A DNA stretch of 64,000 bases from Microbacterium imperiale (GTDB lineage Bacteria; Actinomycetota; Actinomycetes; Actinomycetales; Microbacteriaceae), in assembly GCF_017876655.1 (NCBI RefSeq), contig NZ_JAGIOK010000001.1, positions 1,674,001 through 1,738,000 of the forward strand, written 5' to 3'. This document shows positions 24,732 to 33,333 of the stretch, in pieces. Every line of letters begins with the position of its first letter. Within the stretch, counting starts at the first letter, position 1. Below the pieces are notes generated by a model. It was not told the DNA's origin and did not search any database. It saw nothing but the letters and a program-made list of their open reading frames with translations. A program made the position numbers and the translations under genes.

Positions 24732-25733
24732 TCAGCTCAGGCCGGAGTAGGCGTGGAGTCCCTTGAAGAACATGTTGACGATGGTGAAGTTGAACAGCAC
24801 CGTGACGAACCCGATTATGGACAGCCAGGCCGAACGGGTGCCGCGCCAGCCCCGGGTCGCGCGAGCGTGGATATACCCGGCGTAGAGCACCCAGATCACA
24901 AAGGTCCACACCTCCTTGGTGTCGAACCCCCAATAGCGTCCCCAGGAATCGTTTGCCCAGATCGCGCCGGCGATCAGCGTGAAGGTCCAGAACACGAATC
25001 CGACGATCACGAACCGATACGCGAGGGACTCAAGTACCTCCGCAGTGGGCAGAGTCGCCAGGAACCGGGGGCCGGCCGCACGTGCGTCCTCTCGGGACGC
25101 CACAGTGGTGCGGCGCTCCCGGCGGGCCTGCAGCAACTGGGTGACGGCGAGGCCGCAGGCAATCGCGAACAGCGCGGTGGCCAGCGACGCGACGAACACG
25201 TGGATGACCAGCCAGACACTCTTGAGCGGATCCATCAACGGGACGACCTCGACGTAGAACGTGATCGTCGCCCCGCCCAGCAGCAGCACCACCATGCCGA
25301 TCAGGAATGCGCCCAAGAAGCGGAGGTCATAGCGGCGCAGGACGACGAGATAAACGGCGACGATCAGGACCGTGCCGGTCAACGCGAACTCGTACATGTT
25401 CGCCCACGGCACGCGTTGTGCGGAAACTCCCCGCAGGATGGTGCCGGCCAGGTGGAACAGGAACGCGAGAACCGTCAGCACCGTCCCAATCCGCGCCCAC
25501 AGCAGGCGTGACCGCTGGGACGGCGGAACCCGGATATCCCCCGGCGGGACGGGCACAGGTTCCCCCACCTCGGAGTCCGCGGCCACGCCGACCAGCGCAG
25601 GCGCTCTGGCGGGGACGGAGCGTTGGGCGAGGTCGATGGTGTATGCGATGAACGCGAGCAGGTAGGTGGCGATCGCCGTCCACACGAGCAGCAGCGAGAT
25701 ACCGTCGAGGGAGAGCGGGTCGGGTCCGGTCAT
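24732..25733 (-). CDS. ccsB: CcsB/ResC-type cytochrome c biogenesis protein (cassette B)
   Basis: Heme-handling protein of 333 residues, colinear with the one at 7540 and with the same start MTGPDPLSLDG and end HAYSGLS. The heme motif WANDSWGRYWGFDTKEVW and VPWANMYEF are intact. Differences cluster in the hydrophilic loop after the first helix and in the loop before FLATLPTAE. With ResB (28507) it would ligate heme to apocytochrome c on the outer side. It lies between the M23 remnant and the CopD-CtaG gene. Confidence 0.93.
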   Translation of the reverse strand: MTGPDPLSLDGISLLLVWTAIATYLLAFIAYTIDLAQRSVPARAPALVGVAADSEVGEPVPVPPGDIRVPPSQRSRLLWARIGTVLTVLAFLFHLAGTILRGVSAQRVPWANMYEFALTGTVLIVAVYLVVLRRYDLRFLGAFLIGMVVLLLGGATITFYVEVVPLMDPLKSVWLVIHVFVASLATALFAIACGLAVTQLLQARRERRTTVASREDARAAGPRFLATLPTAEVLESLAYRFVIVGFVFWTFTLIAGAIWANDSWGRYWGFDTKEVWTFVIWVLYAGYIHARATRGWRGTRSAWLSIIGFVTVLFNFTIVNMFFKGLHAYSGLS

Positions 25734-25803
25734 GGCGGGGGTTTCCTCTTCATCATCAGGGGCGGTCCGGTCGTGTGGAGGGTCAGCCTGCGTTCACTTG
25801 CAA

Positions 25804-25905
25804 CTAGACCAGCGAGTCCACGGCGGTGCCGTCGATGTACACCTCGAAGGGCTGATTGCAGCCGAGCGCATTGCCGGTGTTGCTTGGCTGCCGATCAGGC
25901 CGCCC
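25804..25905 (-). pseudogene. M23 peptidase remnant (cassette B)
   Basis: About 34 degraded codons: RPDRQPSNTGNALG, then NQPFEVYIDGTAVDSLV and stop. This corresponds to GLVGNTGRSTANHLHFEV in cassette A but the zinc-ligand HLH is lost (CNQPFEV) and a frameshift separates an upstream GLIGS piece. It is clearly non-functional. Confidence 0.6.
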
Positions 25906-25909
25906 CGGT

Positions 25910-27568
25910 CTATGTCGCATCCCGATCTCCGATCGCTCGGGCGGCCTGTGGGCCGCGTCGCTGCTTCGGCCGCCGGTCGCTGTGGTCCGCCGTGCCACGC
26001 AGACGGCCCCGGTGTAGGAGGCCAAGCGCGCCCAGAGCGACAATTACCGAGACAGGGAGCGTCCCGGTGACCCACGGGCCCACCACGACGGCCGGGGTGA
26101 GCCCGCTGCGCAGCGGAACGGTGGTGACCCGGTTGGCGGCGATGTCCACGCCGATGCTGTCGATGGTGGCGCCGTCTGGTGCGATGACCTGACTGGTGCC
26201 GACTGTGGAGACATTGACCACGGTGCGGCCGGTCTCGATAGCCCGCATCCGCGCGAAGGCGAGCTGCTGAATGTTCTCGTCGGTGCCGCGGAAGTCGGCG
26301 TTGTTGGTCTGGAACACATACAGCTGCGCGCCGGCGCGGGCGCTGTCCCAAATCACGGTGTCGTAGATCACGTCGAAGCAGATCGCCAGCCCCACCCCGA
26401 CGTTCCCGACCTTCATCAAGGGCGGGTTAGTGCCGGGGGTGTATTCGCGTTGGATGAGGCCGACAAGGTCGGGGGCAAGGAGCTCGTAGAACCACCGGTC
26501 GGGCACGTACTCGCCGAACGGGACCGGGTTGACCTTGTCGTGCCATTGCCGGTCCGCGGGATCCGCGGACCACAGCAGCGAGGTGTTGAACACGTCCGCG
26601 CCTCGTGTGGTGGCGGCGTTCACGAGCAGCGGCGCACCCGCGTCTCGCACCAGCCGGTCCAGCACCGCGGCGGTGGCGGAAGCTGTGAGGGGATCGGAGT
26701 CGACGGAGCCCTCGGGCCACACAATGAGGTCCATCGGCTGCCCCATCAGCGGCTCGGTGGTGGTGGTCTGCGCGGCGAGCATGTCGCCGGGGAGGCGGTC
26801 GTCGAAGTAGCCGGCGGGGCCGTTACCCTGCACCCATCCGACGGTGAACGTGCCGGCATCCGTAGTGGGGAACTGCGGAACCGCGACGAGGAGCAGCACA
26901 CCAGCCGCGGTCGAGAAGGCACCGCGCGGAAAGCGAATGCCGCCTGCGCGGAGCCACTGCAGGAGCGCGGCACAAACGGCCGCGAGGAAGAAGGATAGCC
27001 CGGTGACACCAGTCCATGACGCAAGTTGCGGCAGGGGCCCCTCGACTTGGGTCATGCCCAGCCGCGCCCAAGGGAATCCCGAGTACGGCCATGCCCCCAT
27101 CGCGACCTCGCGAGTCGCCCAGAGCCCGGCGACCAGCAGCGGAATCCCGACCAGCTGCCCTGGCCCTCGGGCGCGGAACCGCGCGGTCCACCGGTAGGCG
27201 AGGGTGATCGGGATAGCCCCGAGTCCGAACAGCACCGCTTCCAGGCCTGCCAGCGCAATCCATGGCACCGGGCCAAGGAACTCGCCCACCCAGACCAGGT
27301 GGGTGAAGTAGAACACGACTCCGAACATCGTGCCCACCAGCAGCGCGCCGCCGATGCTGCGGCCCATCAGGGTGGCAAGGGCGAGGACGACACTGACGAA
27401 AGCGAGCGGCCACCACCCCAGCGGCGGCGACGCGAGATCCAACGCAAGCCCGGCGGCCGCGGCGACCGGCGTCGCCGCCCACAACGGCAGCAGCGGCCTC
27501 GAGTTGGGGTTGTCCATCGACGGACGTGCCGGGGCGGCGACAGTGAGGAGGGGCGTGGTGGGGGACAT
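25910..27568 (-). CDS. lnt: Lnt, apolipoprotein N-acyltransferase (cassette B)
   Basis: Lnt of 552 residues, colinear with the copy at 8923. Catalytic triad: Glu in VWPEGSVD, Lys in WHDKVNPVPFGEYVP, Cys in LAICFDVIYD. Membrane segments and domain order match cassette A; the C-terminal tail is different and Arg-rich, running into degraded M23 DNA, so the original stop may have been lost. Start at MSPTTPLL, 3 bp after the ctaG stop. Presumed role: third acylation of lipoproteins such as the TlpA-like proteins encoded alongside. Confidence 0.93.
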   Translation of the reverse strand: MSPTTPLLTVAAPARPSMDNPNSRPLLPLWAATPVAAAAGLALDLASPPLGWWPLAFVSVVLALATLMGRSIGGALLVGTMFGVVFYFTHLVWVGEFLGPVPWIALAGLEAVLFGLGAIPITLAYRWTARFRARGPGQLVGIPLLVAGLWATREVAMGAWPYSGFPWARLGMTQVEGPLPQLASWTGVTGLSFFLAAVCAALLQWLRAGGIRFPRGAFSTAAGVLLLVAVPQFPTTDAGTFTVGWVQGNGPAGYFDDRLPGDMLAAQTTTTEPLMGQPMDLIVWPEGSVDSDPLTASATAAVLDRLVRDAGAPLLVNAATTRGADVFNTSLLWSADPADRQWHDKVNPVPFGEYVPDRWFYELLAPDLVGLIQREYTPGTNPPLMKVGNVGVGLAICFDVIYDTVIWDSARAGAQLYVFQTNNADFRGTDENIQQLAFARMRAIETGRTVVNVSTVGTSQVIAPDGATIDSIGVDIAANRVTTVPLRSGLTPAVVVGPWVTGTLPVSVIVALGALGLLHRGRLRGTADHSDRRPKQRRGPQAARAIGDRDAT

Positions 27569-27571
27569 CCG

Positions 27572-28510
27572 TCAGGTGTCTTTCTGGCGGAGGGTGGCGA
27601 GGTAGGTGTTGTAGGCGTCCAACTCGGGGTCGCCGTGGGTGTCGGCGTACCGGGCGGCGGCGGCGTCTCGGGCAGTGTCGTCGCGGAACCACCGGTGCAT
27701 GACGAACATCAGCATCAGTAGGGTGGGGGCCTCGCCGTAGGACCAGGCGAGCCCGCCCGCGACCCGCTGGTCTTCGATCGGGTCAATCCCCAGCGCCAGC
27801 GTAGGCGCGGCGAAGTGGTCCACGAGCAGGCTGGTGGCCATCATCAGGAACACGCCGAAGAACGCGTGTAGCGCGGCTTCGGCGAACACGTCGAGAGCGC
27901 GGCCGCCGTGGCTGAGCCGGACCGGCAGCGGGTCGGCGGAGAGCACCGGGATGGTGAACAGGATCCCCGCTACCAGGAACGCGATCTCGAGGGTGATGTG
28001 CCCTTGGGGGGTGGCGAGGATGCGGTCGGCGAAGTCGGCGAGGTAGAGCCCGTAGAACGCAAGCAGATACAGCGGCAGCGCTACCCAGGGGCTCAGTGCC
28101 CACCGCGCGGCCCGGCTGCGCAGGCCGGCGTGGGCTGCGCGGAGGACGAACCGGCCGGCGCCGTGGTGCGGAGCGGCGCGCAGCAGCAGGGTGCCGGGGG
28201 AACCGAGTACGAGCAGCGGCGGGATCGCCATCATCAGGGAGAGTTGCTGGAACATGAACACCGACAGCAGCGCATACCCGTACGCTTCGACTCCGAGCCC
28301 GGTGACCGCCGCCAGGAGGAGGCACCCCAGCAGGAAACTGACGGTGCGCCACACGGGCCAGCGACGCCCCCGCGTCCACAGCCGGATCGCGCCGATCAGG
28401 TACCCGGCGGCCAGGAGCGCGGCGAGAGTGGGTAGGACCGGGAACGGCAGCGGCACGGGTGTCAGGAACCCGAGCAGGGTCGGCGGAGTGTCAGGAATCC
28501 ACTCGTTCAC
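27572..28510 (-). CDS. ctaG: CtaG, caa3-type oxidase copper-assembly protein
   Basis: Intact 312-residue CtaG with seven to eight helices. Signature pieces: MFQQLSLMMAIPPLLVLG, SIYLL-like LPLYLLAFYGLYLADF, ALHAFFGVFLMMATSLL and GGLAWSYGEAPTLLML. It helps insert Cu into subunit I of heme-copper oxidases, as known for Bacillus CtaG. Its ATG overlaps the resB stop by 4 bp. The copy in cassette A has lost its N-terminal third and its frame, so this is the only stand-alone working CtaG here. It ends with a soluble tail DAYNTYLATLRQKDT. Confidence 0.93.
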   Translation of the reverse strand: MNEWIPDTPPTLLGFLTPVPLPFPVLPTLAALLAAGYLIGAIRLWTRGRRWPVWRTVSFLLGCLLLAAVTGLGVEAYGYALLSVFMFQQLSLMMAIPPLLVLGSPGTLLLRAAPHHGAGRFVLRAAHAGLRSRAARWALSPWVALPLYLLAFYGLYLADFADRILATPQGHITLEIAFLVAGILFTIPVLSADPLPVRLSHGGRALDVFAEAALHAFFGVFLMMATSLLVDHFAAPTLALGIDPIEDQRVAGGLAWSYGEAPTLLMLMFVMHRWFRDDTARDAAAARYADTHGDPELDAYNTYLATLRQKDT

Positions 28511-30186
28511 CGCTCCCCCTCCGCGGTCTCGACCGCGTAGGCGGTCGCGTGCTGCGCGGCGAAGTCGGTGACGGCTCGGGAGAGGGCAGGATCCTCACCG
28601 CGGGCAAGTCCGGCGTACTCGACCTGCACACCCTCCGTGCTGAGCCGGGCCTTCACCCAGAGCCGGCGGCGCGGCACGAACAGGCCGGCGAACAGCCCGA
28701 GGGTGGCGAGGATCGAGAACGCGAGCACCCAGCCGCTGCTGGGGTCGCGCTGGATCTGCAGCGACGCGAACCGCTTCACCGGATCGGTGTCGCCTGCGAT
28801 CTCCCACGTGACCGTTCCCCATCCATTCGGCAGGTCCACCGTGTCGCCGAGGGTCAGTTCCAGGGAGTCGAGGCCGGTGTCGCCGCCGGTGTGCTGGGTG
28901 AGCCCGTTGACATCGAGCGTGTACACCGACCGGGGTGTGCCGTCGTCGATGCCGAGGTCCCCGCTGAACACGTTGAAGGTGATCACTGGGTTAATGACGT
29001 CGGGGTAGATCGAGGTGAACGCCCCGGAGGGCAGCACCCCTTGGGTGGGGTAGAAGAACCCGACCAGGCCGAGCTGCTCGGGCAGCCCGTCCGGGATCTT
29101 GATGATCCCCAGCGAAGTCATGTTGGAGTCCTGCGGCAGAAACGGTTGCGACTCGCTGAACACCACCTCCCCCGCCGCGTCACGGACGGTGAGGGTGGGG
29201 GCATACCCGTTGCCGAGCAGATAGATGCGGTCGCCTTGGACGGTGATCGGATAATTCACCACCACGCTCTGCGCCTGGTCGTCTTGTCCGGGCTGGCGGA
29301 TCGTGACATCGGCGGCGAAGTCGCCGGCCTGCCCCGCGCCGGGGGTGCCGGGCAGTCGGTAGGAGACCTGGAAGTCATCGAGGGTGAGTGAGTAGGGGGC
29401 AAGGCCCGTGCCGTCGATGAATCGGCCGGGGTTGAATGAGGAGTAGTCGCTGAGCGCGTTGACGAACGTGGTGCCCTCCACCACGACCCGCTGCCCGGTG
29501 TATGCGAACGACCCGCCGACCGCGACGGAGACGAGCACACCGACCAGGGCGACGTGGAAGAGCAGGTTGCCGGTCTCGCGGAGGTAGCCGCGTTCGGCCG
29601 ACACCGACACCCAGCCGCGGCCGTCGTACCGCTGCACCCGGTAGCCGGCCCGGCGCAGCTGCCGCTGAGCCACCCCGATCGCCTGTTCGACAGGGTCGGA
29701 AGCCTGGCCAGCGGGAAGGGTCGCCTCCTGGTAGTCGGAGAGGCGGGACAGGCGGGCGGGGGTACGCGGGGGCTGGGAGCGGAGCGCCTTGTAGTGGTGG
29801 CGGGCGCGGGGGATGACGCAGCCGATGAGGGAGGTGAACAGCAGGAGGTAGATCGCGGAGAACCACGGCGACAGGTACACGTCGAACAGGCCGACCGCGT
29901 CCGCGAGGGCGAAGACGTCCGGGTTGTCGCGTTCCCACTGGATTACACCGTTGGGGTCGGCGCTGCGCTGCGGGAACAGGGAGCCAGGGACGGCGGCGAT
30001 CGCGAGGAACAGCAGCAGGACGATGGCGGTGCGCATGCTGGTCAGTTGCCGCCACGCCCACCGCAGCCACCCCGCCAGACCGAGCGCGGGCTGGATGATC
30101 TTGGGGCCGTCGGAGTCCGCGTGGTCGCCGGGGCGAAGCGGGTCGATCGGGTTCTCCCTGGGGGTGTCAGAGCGGGAGGGGGACAT
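28507..30186 (-). CDS. resB: ResB-type cytochrome c biogenesis protein (cassette B)
   Basis: ResB/Ccs1 of 559 residues, a close match to the copy at 11195 from the N-terminal helix LTSMRTAIVLLLFLA through the outer domain (GNGYAPTL, FYPTQGVLPSGAFTS) to the last helix. Divergence is mainly in the first 30 residues, around residue 165-190, and in the final 20. It overlaps ccdA by 20 bp and ctaG by 4 bp, the same arrangement as cassette A, so the two operons descend from one ancestor. Role: scaffold and heme partner of CcsB. Confidence 0.93.
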   Translation of the reverse strand: MSPSRSDTPRENPIDPLRPGDHADSDGPKIIQPALGLAGWLRWAWRQLTSMRTAIVLLLFLAIAAVPGSLFPQRSADPNGVIQWERDNPDVFALADAVGLFDVYLSPWFSAIYLLLFTSLIGCVIPRARHHYKALRSQPPRTPARLSRLSDYQEATLPAGQASDPVEQAIGVAQRQLRRAGYRVQRYDGRGWVSVSAERGYLRETGNLLFHVALVGVLVSVAVGGSFAYTGQRVVVEGTTFVNALSDYSSFNPGRFIDGTGLAPYSLTLDDFQVSYRLPGTPGAGQAGDFAADVTIRQPGQDDQAQSVVVNYPITVQGDRIYLLGNGYAPTLTVRDAAGEVVFSESQPFLPQDSNMTSLGIIKIPDGLPEQLGLVGFFYPTQGVLPSGAFTSIYPDVINPVITFNVFSGDLGIDDGTPRSVYTLDVNGLTQHTGGDTGLDSLELTLGDTVDLPNGWGTVTWEIAGDTDPVKRFASLQIQRDPSSGWVLAFSILATLGLFAGLFVPRRRLWVKARLSTEGVQVEYAGLARGEDPALSRAVTDFAAQHATAYAVETAEGER

Positions 30187-30940
30187 TGATCACCACCTGT
30201 TGCAGGGCGGACATCAGCGCCGTCCATAACCCGGTCACCATGAGGAGTCCGAGGAGGACGAGCAGGCTGCCGCCGATGATGTTCAGGGCGCGGATGTGGC
30301 GGCGGAGAAACCCGACCGTGCGGGACGCCCACCCCCAGCCGAGGGCGAGCAGCAGGAACGGGATGCCTAATCCGAGCGAGTACGCCAGGCCGAGCAGTCC
30401 GGCGCGGGCGGGGTCGCCGAGGTTCCACGACATCGACAGGATCGCCGCAAGCGTGGGGCCGATGCAGGGGGTCCAGCCGACGCCGAGCGCGAACCCGAGC
30501 AGGGGCGCGCCGATCAGGCCGGCGCGACCCCGGATGCGGGGGCGGAGGGTGCGCTGGGAGATACCGAAGAACCCGATGAACACCAACCCGAGCAGGATGA
30601 TCACGATCCCGAAGATGCGAGTGAGGATGTTCGCGTACTGCAGCAGCAGGAACCCGAACGTGCCGCCGAGGATCGTGACGGTGACGAACACCACCGTGAA
30701 CCCGCCGATGAACAACGCCACCCCCACCAGCAGCCGCCTCCGCTCCCCCGCCGTGGTGCTCGCTCCAGCGGCCGACGTCGATGTGGGGCTGTGGGCGCTG
30801 GCGGCGCCGCCAAGGTAGCCAAGGTAGCCGGGAACCAGCGGTAGCACGCACGGGGAGACGAACGAGACCAGCCCGGCGAGCACGGCGAGAGGGAGCGCCA
30901 CCCATAGCGCACCGTCCACGACCACCGAACCGGGGTTCAT
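30167..30940 (-). CDS. ccdA: CcdA thiol-reductant membrane transporter (cassette B)
   Basis: CcdA of 257 residues. Reactive cysteines are in VSPCVLPLVPGYLGYLGG and GVGWTPCIGPTLAAIL. It differs from the copy at 12864 mainly in the loop after helix 1 (SAHSPTSTSAAGA). The ATG overlaps the TlpA-like gene by 4 bp. It would feed electrons to that lipoprotein. Confidence 0.94.
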   Translation of the reverse strand: MNPGSVVVDGALWVALPLAVLAGLVSFVSPCVLPLVPGYLGYLGGAASAHSPTSTSAAGASTTAGERRRLLVGVALFIGGFTVVFVTVTILGGTFGFLLLQYANILTRIFGIVIILLGLVFIGFFGISQRTLRPRIRGRAGLIGAPLLGFALGVGWTPCIGPTLAAILSMSWNLGDPARAGLLGLAYSLGLGIPFLLLALGWGWASRTVGFLRRHIRALNIIGGSLLVLLGLLMVTGLWTALMSALQQVVINVPLPL

Positions 30941-31533
30941 GAGTACTCCGCTAGGGCGTCGTCAACGAGAGTGGACAGGATGGACGCGCTGGCCAGCTGC
31001 CCGATGACCCGTGCCGCAACCCGCCCGTCCCGGTCGAGCACGAGGGTGGTGGGGGTGGCTTGGATGGGGGTGACCTGCGCGAACGCAAGCTTGACGCGCC
31101 CATCGTTGACGTCGATCACGCTCGGGTAGGTGACGTTGTTGTCCCGCGCGAACGACAGGGCGGTGGCGGGCTGGTCGTAGGTGTTCACGCCCAGGAACGC
31201 GACGCCCTGATCCTGGTACTCCTGCCACACTTCCTCGAGCAGGGGCGCCTCGACGATGCATGGTCCGCACGCGGCGTACCAGAAGTTCACCACCAGCACC
31301 CCGCCCCGGTAGTCGTCGCTGGACACCGTCTCCCCGGTCTCGGTGACGCCCTCGAACACCACCGGCTCACCCCGGTCGGCGGTCGGGATCTCGACGACCT
31401 GGAAGTCGCCGGCGATGTAGCCCTTCTCGTTCCCGTCCCGGTACTGCTCGGCCAGGGTGTCGTTGCTGGTGCAGCCGGTGAGCGCGATGGCTGTCAGCAG
31501 CAGCGCAGCGATGAACGGCGTGGGGCGTCTCAT
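30937..31533 (-). CDS. TlpA/ResA-like thiol-disulfide lipoprotein (cassette B)
   Basis: Thioredoxin-fold lipoprotein of 198 residues with lipobox ALTGC and active site WYAACGPC. The mature part is almost the same as the cassette A protein (EVWQEYQDQGVAFLGVNTYD, TPIQATPTTLVLDRDG), while the signal peptides are unrelated. Start at MRRPTPFIAA; it overlaps ccdA and the DUF6804-like gene by 4 bp each. Likely the reductant for apocytochrome c. Confidence 0.93.
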   Translation of the reverse strand: MRRPTPFIAALLLTAIALTGCTSNDTLAEQYRDGNEKGYIAGDFQVVEIPTADRGEPVVFEGVTETGETVSSDDYRGGVLVVNFWYAACGPCIVEAPLLEEVWQEYQDQGVAFLGVNTYDQPATALSFARDNNVTYPSVIDVNDGRVKLAFAQVTPIQATPTTLVLDRDGRVAARVIGQLASASILSTLVDDALAEYS

Positions 31534-31865
31534 GCGCGTTTGACCTTGATCATCGCCCCGGCGACCAGGAACACGATCGCGGCGACCGGTTGCGCGGTGG
31601 TCCAGACCGGCCCGTTGAACGGGAACGGGAATACCGGGTTCCACAGCACCGCGATCGCCGCGAATACCGGCGCCCACCACCACTGCCGCGCCTGGATCGC
31701 GAACCAGCCGACAATGACGGCGAGGATCGCTGCCACGAACAGCGGCACCAGGTACCAGTCACCGCCCTGCAGCAGCGGTGCGAGGAATAGCACCGCTGCT
31801 GCGAGCAGGCTTGGGGCGAGAGCGTTGCGCTGGTACAGGGACGGCATCCGCTTGTTGTCGGTCAC
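31530..31865 (-). CDS. Small DUF6804-like membrane protein
   Basis: Protein of 111 residues with four predicted helices and a Trp-rich segment FAIQARQWWWAPVFAAIAVL followed by NPVFPFPFNGPVW. The pattern matches what I recall of DUF6804 proteins, but I cannot verify the family here. It is coupled by 4-bp overlaps to lspA upstream and the tlpA-like gene downstream. Only its last codons survive in cassette A. No function is known to me; the context suggests a part in envelope redox or lipoprotein handling. Confidence 0.75.
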   Translation of the reverse strand: MTDNKRMPSLYQRNALAPSLLAAAVLFLAPLLQGGDWYLVPLFVAAILAVIVGWFAIQARQWWWAPVFAAIAVLWNPVFPFPFNGPVWTTAQPVAAIVFLVAGAMIKVKRA

Positions 31866-32467
31866 AGCCCACCCACCGAGGAGTTCGAGCCCAGGTGCGC
31901 GCTGGCGTCGCTACGGGTGGTGGCGCGGTGGCTGCCCCAGACCCCGATTGCCAGGATCAGCACTCCGATTCCGAGGGCGACGTCGGCGAGGTTGCCGATG
32001 AACCAATTCCCATAGGCGAGGAAGTCGGTCACGTATCCGCGTCCGAAGCCCGGTGGGGCGAGCAGCCGGTCGATCACGTTCCCGAGTGCGCCGCCCAGGA
32101 TGAACCCGATGCCGGCGGCCCACCATTCGGTGCGGGCTCGCAGCGCAGCGATGAACAGCACCACGGTCGCGGCCACGCCGAGCAGGGTGAGCAGCCAGGT
32201 GGCTCCGGACCCTAGGCCGAGAATCGCGCCTGGGTTGAAGGCCAATTGCGGCCCCAACACGTCGCCCAACAGCGGGATGCGATCGGTCTCGCTCAGCTCG
32301 GACAGGGCCGCCGCTTTGCTGGCCTGGTCAATCAGCACCACCACGCCCGCGGTGACGCTAGCGACCGCGAACCGGCGGGCCTGGGCGGGTCTTCTGGGGG
32401 GTGCCGTGTCAGAAGCCGAAGAACTCACCGACGAATCCCTCCCGCTTGCGGCGGCTCGTGCGGCCAT
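31862..32467 (-). CDS. lspA: LspA, lipoprotein signal peptidase (cassette B)
   Basis: Signal peptidase II of up to 201 residues. The Asp motifs are GGALGNVIDRLLAPPGFG and IGNLADVALGIG. The N-terminal 35 residues before VASVTAGVVVLIDQASK are low-complexity and overlap the zinc-ribbon ORF by 59 bp in another frame, so the true start may be later, for example the GTG of VASVTAG. The core resembles the copy at 4606 but is clearly diverged. It probably matures the TlpA-like lipoproteins of the same operon. Confidence 0.9.
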   Translation of the reverse strand: MAARAAASGRDSSVSSSASDTAPPRRPAQARRFAVASVTAGVVVLIDQASKAAALSELSETDRIPLLGDVLGPQLAFNPGAILGLGSGATWLLTLLGVAATVVLFIAALRARTEWWAAGIGFILGGALGNVIDRLLAPPGFGRGYVTDFLAYGNWFIGNLADVALGIGVLILAIGVWGSHRATTRSDASAHLGSNSSVGGL

Positions 32468-32561
32468 GCTGATCCCGCTCCCTGCCGTGCGGGCGGTAGT
32501 CGATCTCCACGCCGGATCGCTCGGTGATGAGCAGGTCGGTGGCGTCGACGGGGCATTTCAT
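32409..32561 (-). CDS. Truncated zf-TFIIB-type mini-protein
   Basis: Fifty-residue ORF starting MKCPVDATDLLITERSGVEI, the standard beginning of TFIIB-type zinc-ribbon proteins, with a good ribosome site AAGGAG 6 nt before the ATG. The second Cys pair that normally follows (YCPQCRG) is replaced by DYRPHGRE, so no complete zinc site remains. The tail is basic and ends FVGEFFGF. It overlaps the start of lspA. Either a degenerating gene or one reduced to a new role; the strong ribosome site suggests it is translated. Confidence 0.6.
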   Translation of the reverse strand: MKCPVDATDLLITERSGVEIDYRPHGRERDQHGRTSRRKREGFVGEFFGF

Positions 32562-32603
32562 GATGTTCTCCTTCGGATGCAGGGGCTCGGCCCCGGCCCA
32601 GGT

Positions 32604-33320
32604 TCACGTGTCGATGGGACGGGGTGCCTGCCCCGTCTCATTTGGGTTCCCCGTTGCGGCGGCCGCCGCAGCAGCAGCAGCGCGGTCGCGGCGGCGGCGT
32701 TCCCTTCCCGCCATCAGCACGACCACCAGCGCACCTCCGAAGACGACCACGCCGCCGATCACAGCCATGACTGGCAGGAATTCCCCACCGCCGGAGGGGC
32801 CCGTGTGCACATCCGACCCGGCCGTGCCGGCGGTGGTGGCGGTCGGAGACGGTTCGGGGGTCTGCTCCGTCGTTGCCGTGGGGTTCGGTGTGCTGGTAGG
32901 GATGGTGGCGGGTTCCACCGTGTACGTGTACTGGTCGCTGATCGGGTGCCCGTCGCTGGAGACCACCCGCCACAGCACGGTGAACACGCCCGCAGAGGTC
33001 TCGGGTTCAAGCTCCTGGGTGACGGTGGTTCCGTCGACGACCGGTTCGCCCTCAGCGATGTTCCGCCCGTCCGGGGAGGTCACCTCGATCACCACGGCGC
33101 TGGTCGCGGTAAGCAGCTCTCCGCTGAAAGCGAGGGTGACCTCCGCCGGAGAGATGCCGACCGTCGAGCCGGATTCGGGAGTGGAGGAGATCAGATCGTC
33201 GTGCGCGGCGGCGGGGACCGCGCTGGCCAGCAGCAGTCCGCTGGCCGCGAGCAGCGCCGTCAGACCGGCGATAACGGGAGAAGCGGTTCTGCGAGACCAG
33301 GGTGTGGGTGTTCTCTTCAT
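32604..33320 (-). CDS. copC: CopC-domain exported copper-binding protein
   Basis: Exported protein of 238 residues. The signal peptide ends PAAAH, leaving His as the mature N-terminus, the usual Cu(II) ligand of CopC. The beta-sandwich continues with LISSTPESGSTV, SSDGHPISDQYTYTV holding the second His. A Thr/Pro linker, one helix (LPVMAVIGGVVVFGGAL) and an Arg/Ala-rich tail anchor it to the membrane. The start has AAGGAG upstream. With CopD and CtaG in the same operon it should bind copper outside for import into oxidase assembly, or buffer it. Confidence 0.93.
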   Translation of the reverse strand: MKRTPTPWSRRTASPVIAGLTALLAASGLLLASAVPAAAHDDLISSTPESGSTVGISPAEVTLAFSGELLTATSAVVIEVTSPDGRNIAEGEPVVDGTTVTQELEPETSAGVFTVLWRVVSSDGHPISDQYTYTVEPATIPTSTPNPTATTEQTPEPSPTATTAGTAGSDVHTGPSGGGEFLPVMAVIGGVVVFGGALVVVLMAGRERRRRDRAAAAAAAAATGNPNETGQAPRPIDT

Positions 33321-33333
33321 AAACGGTGCTCCT

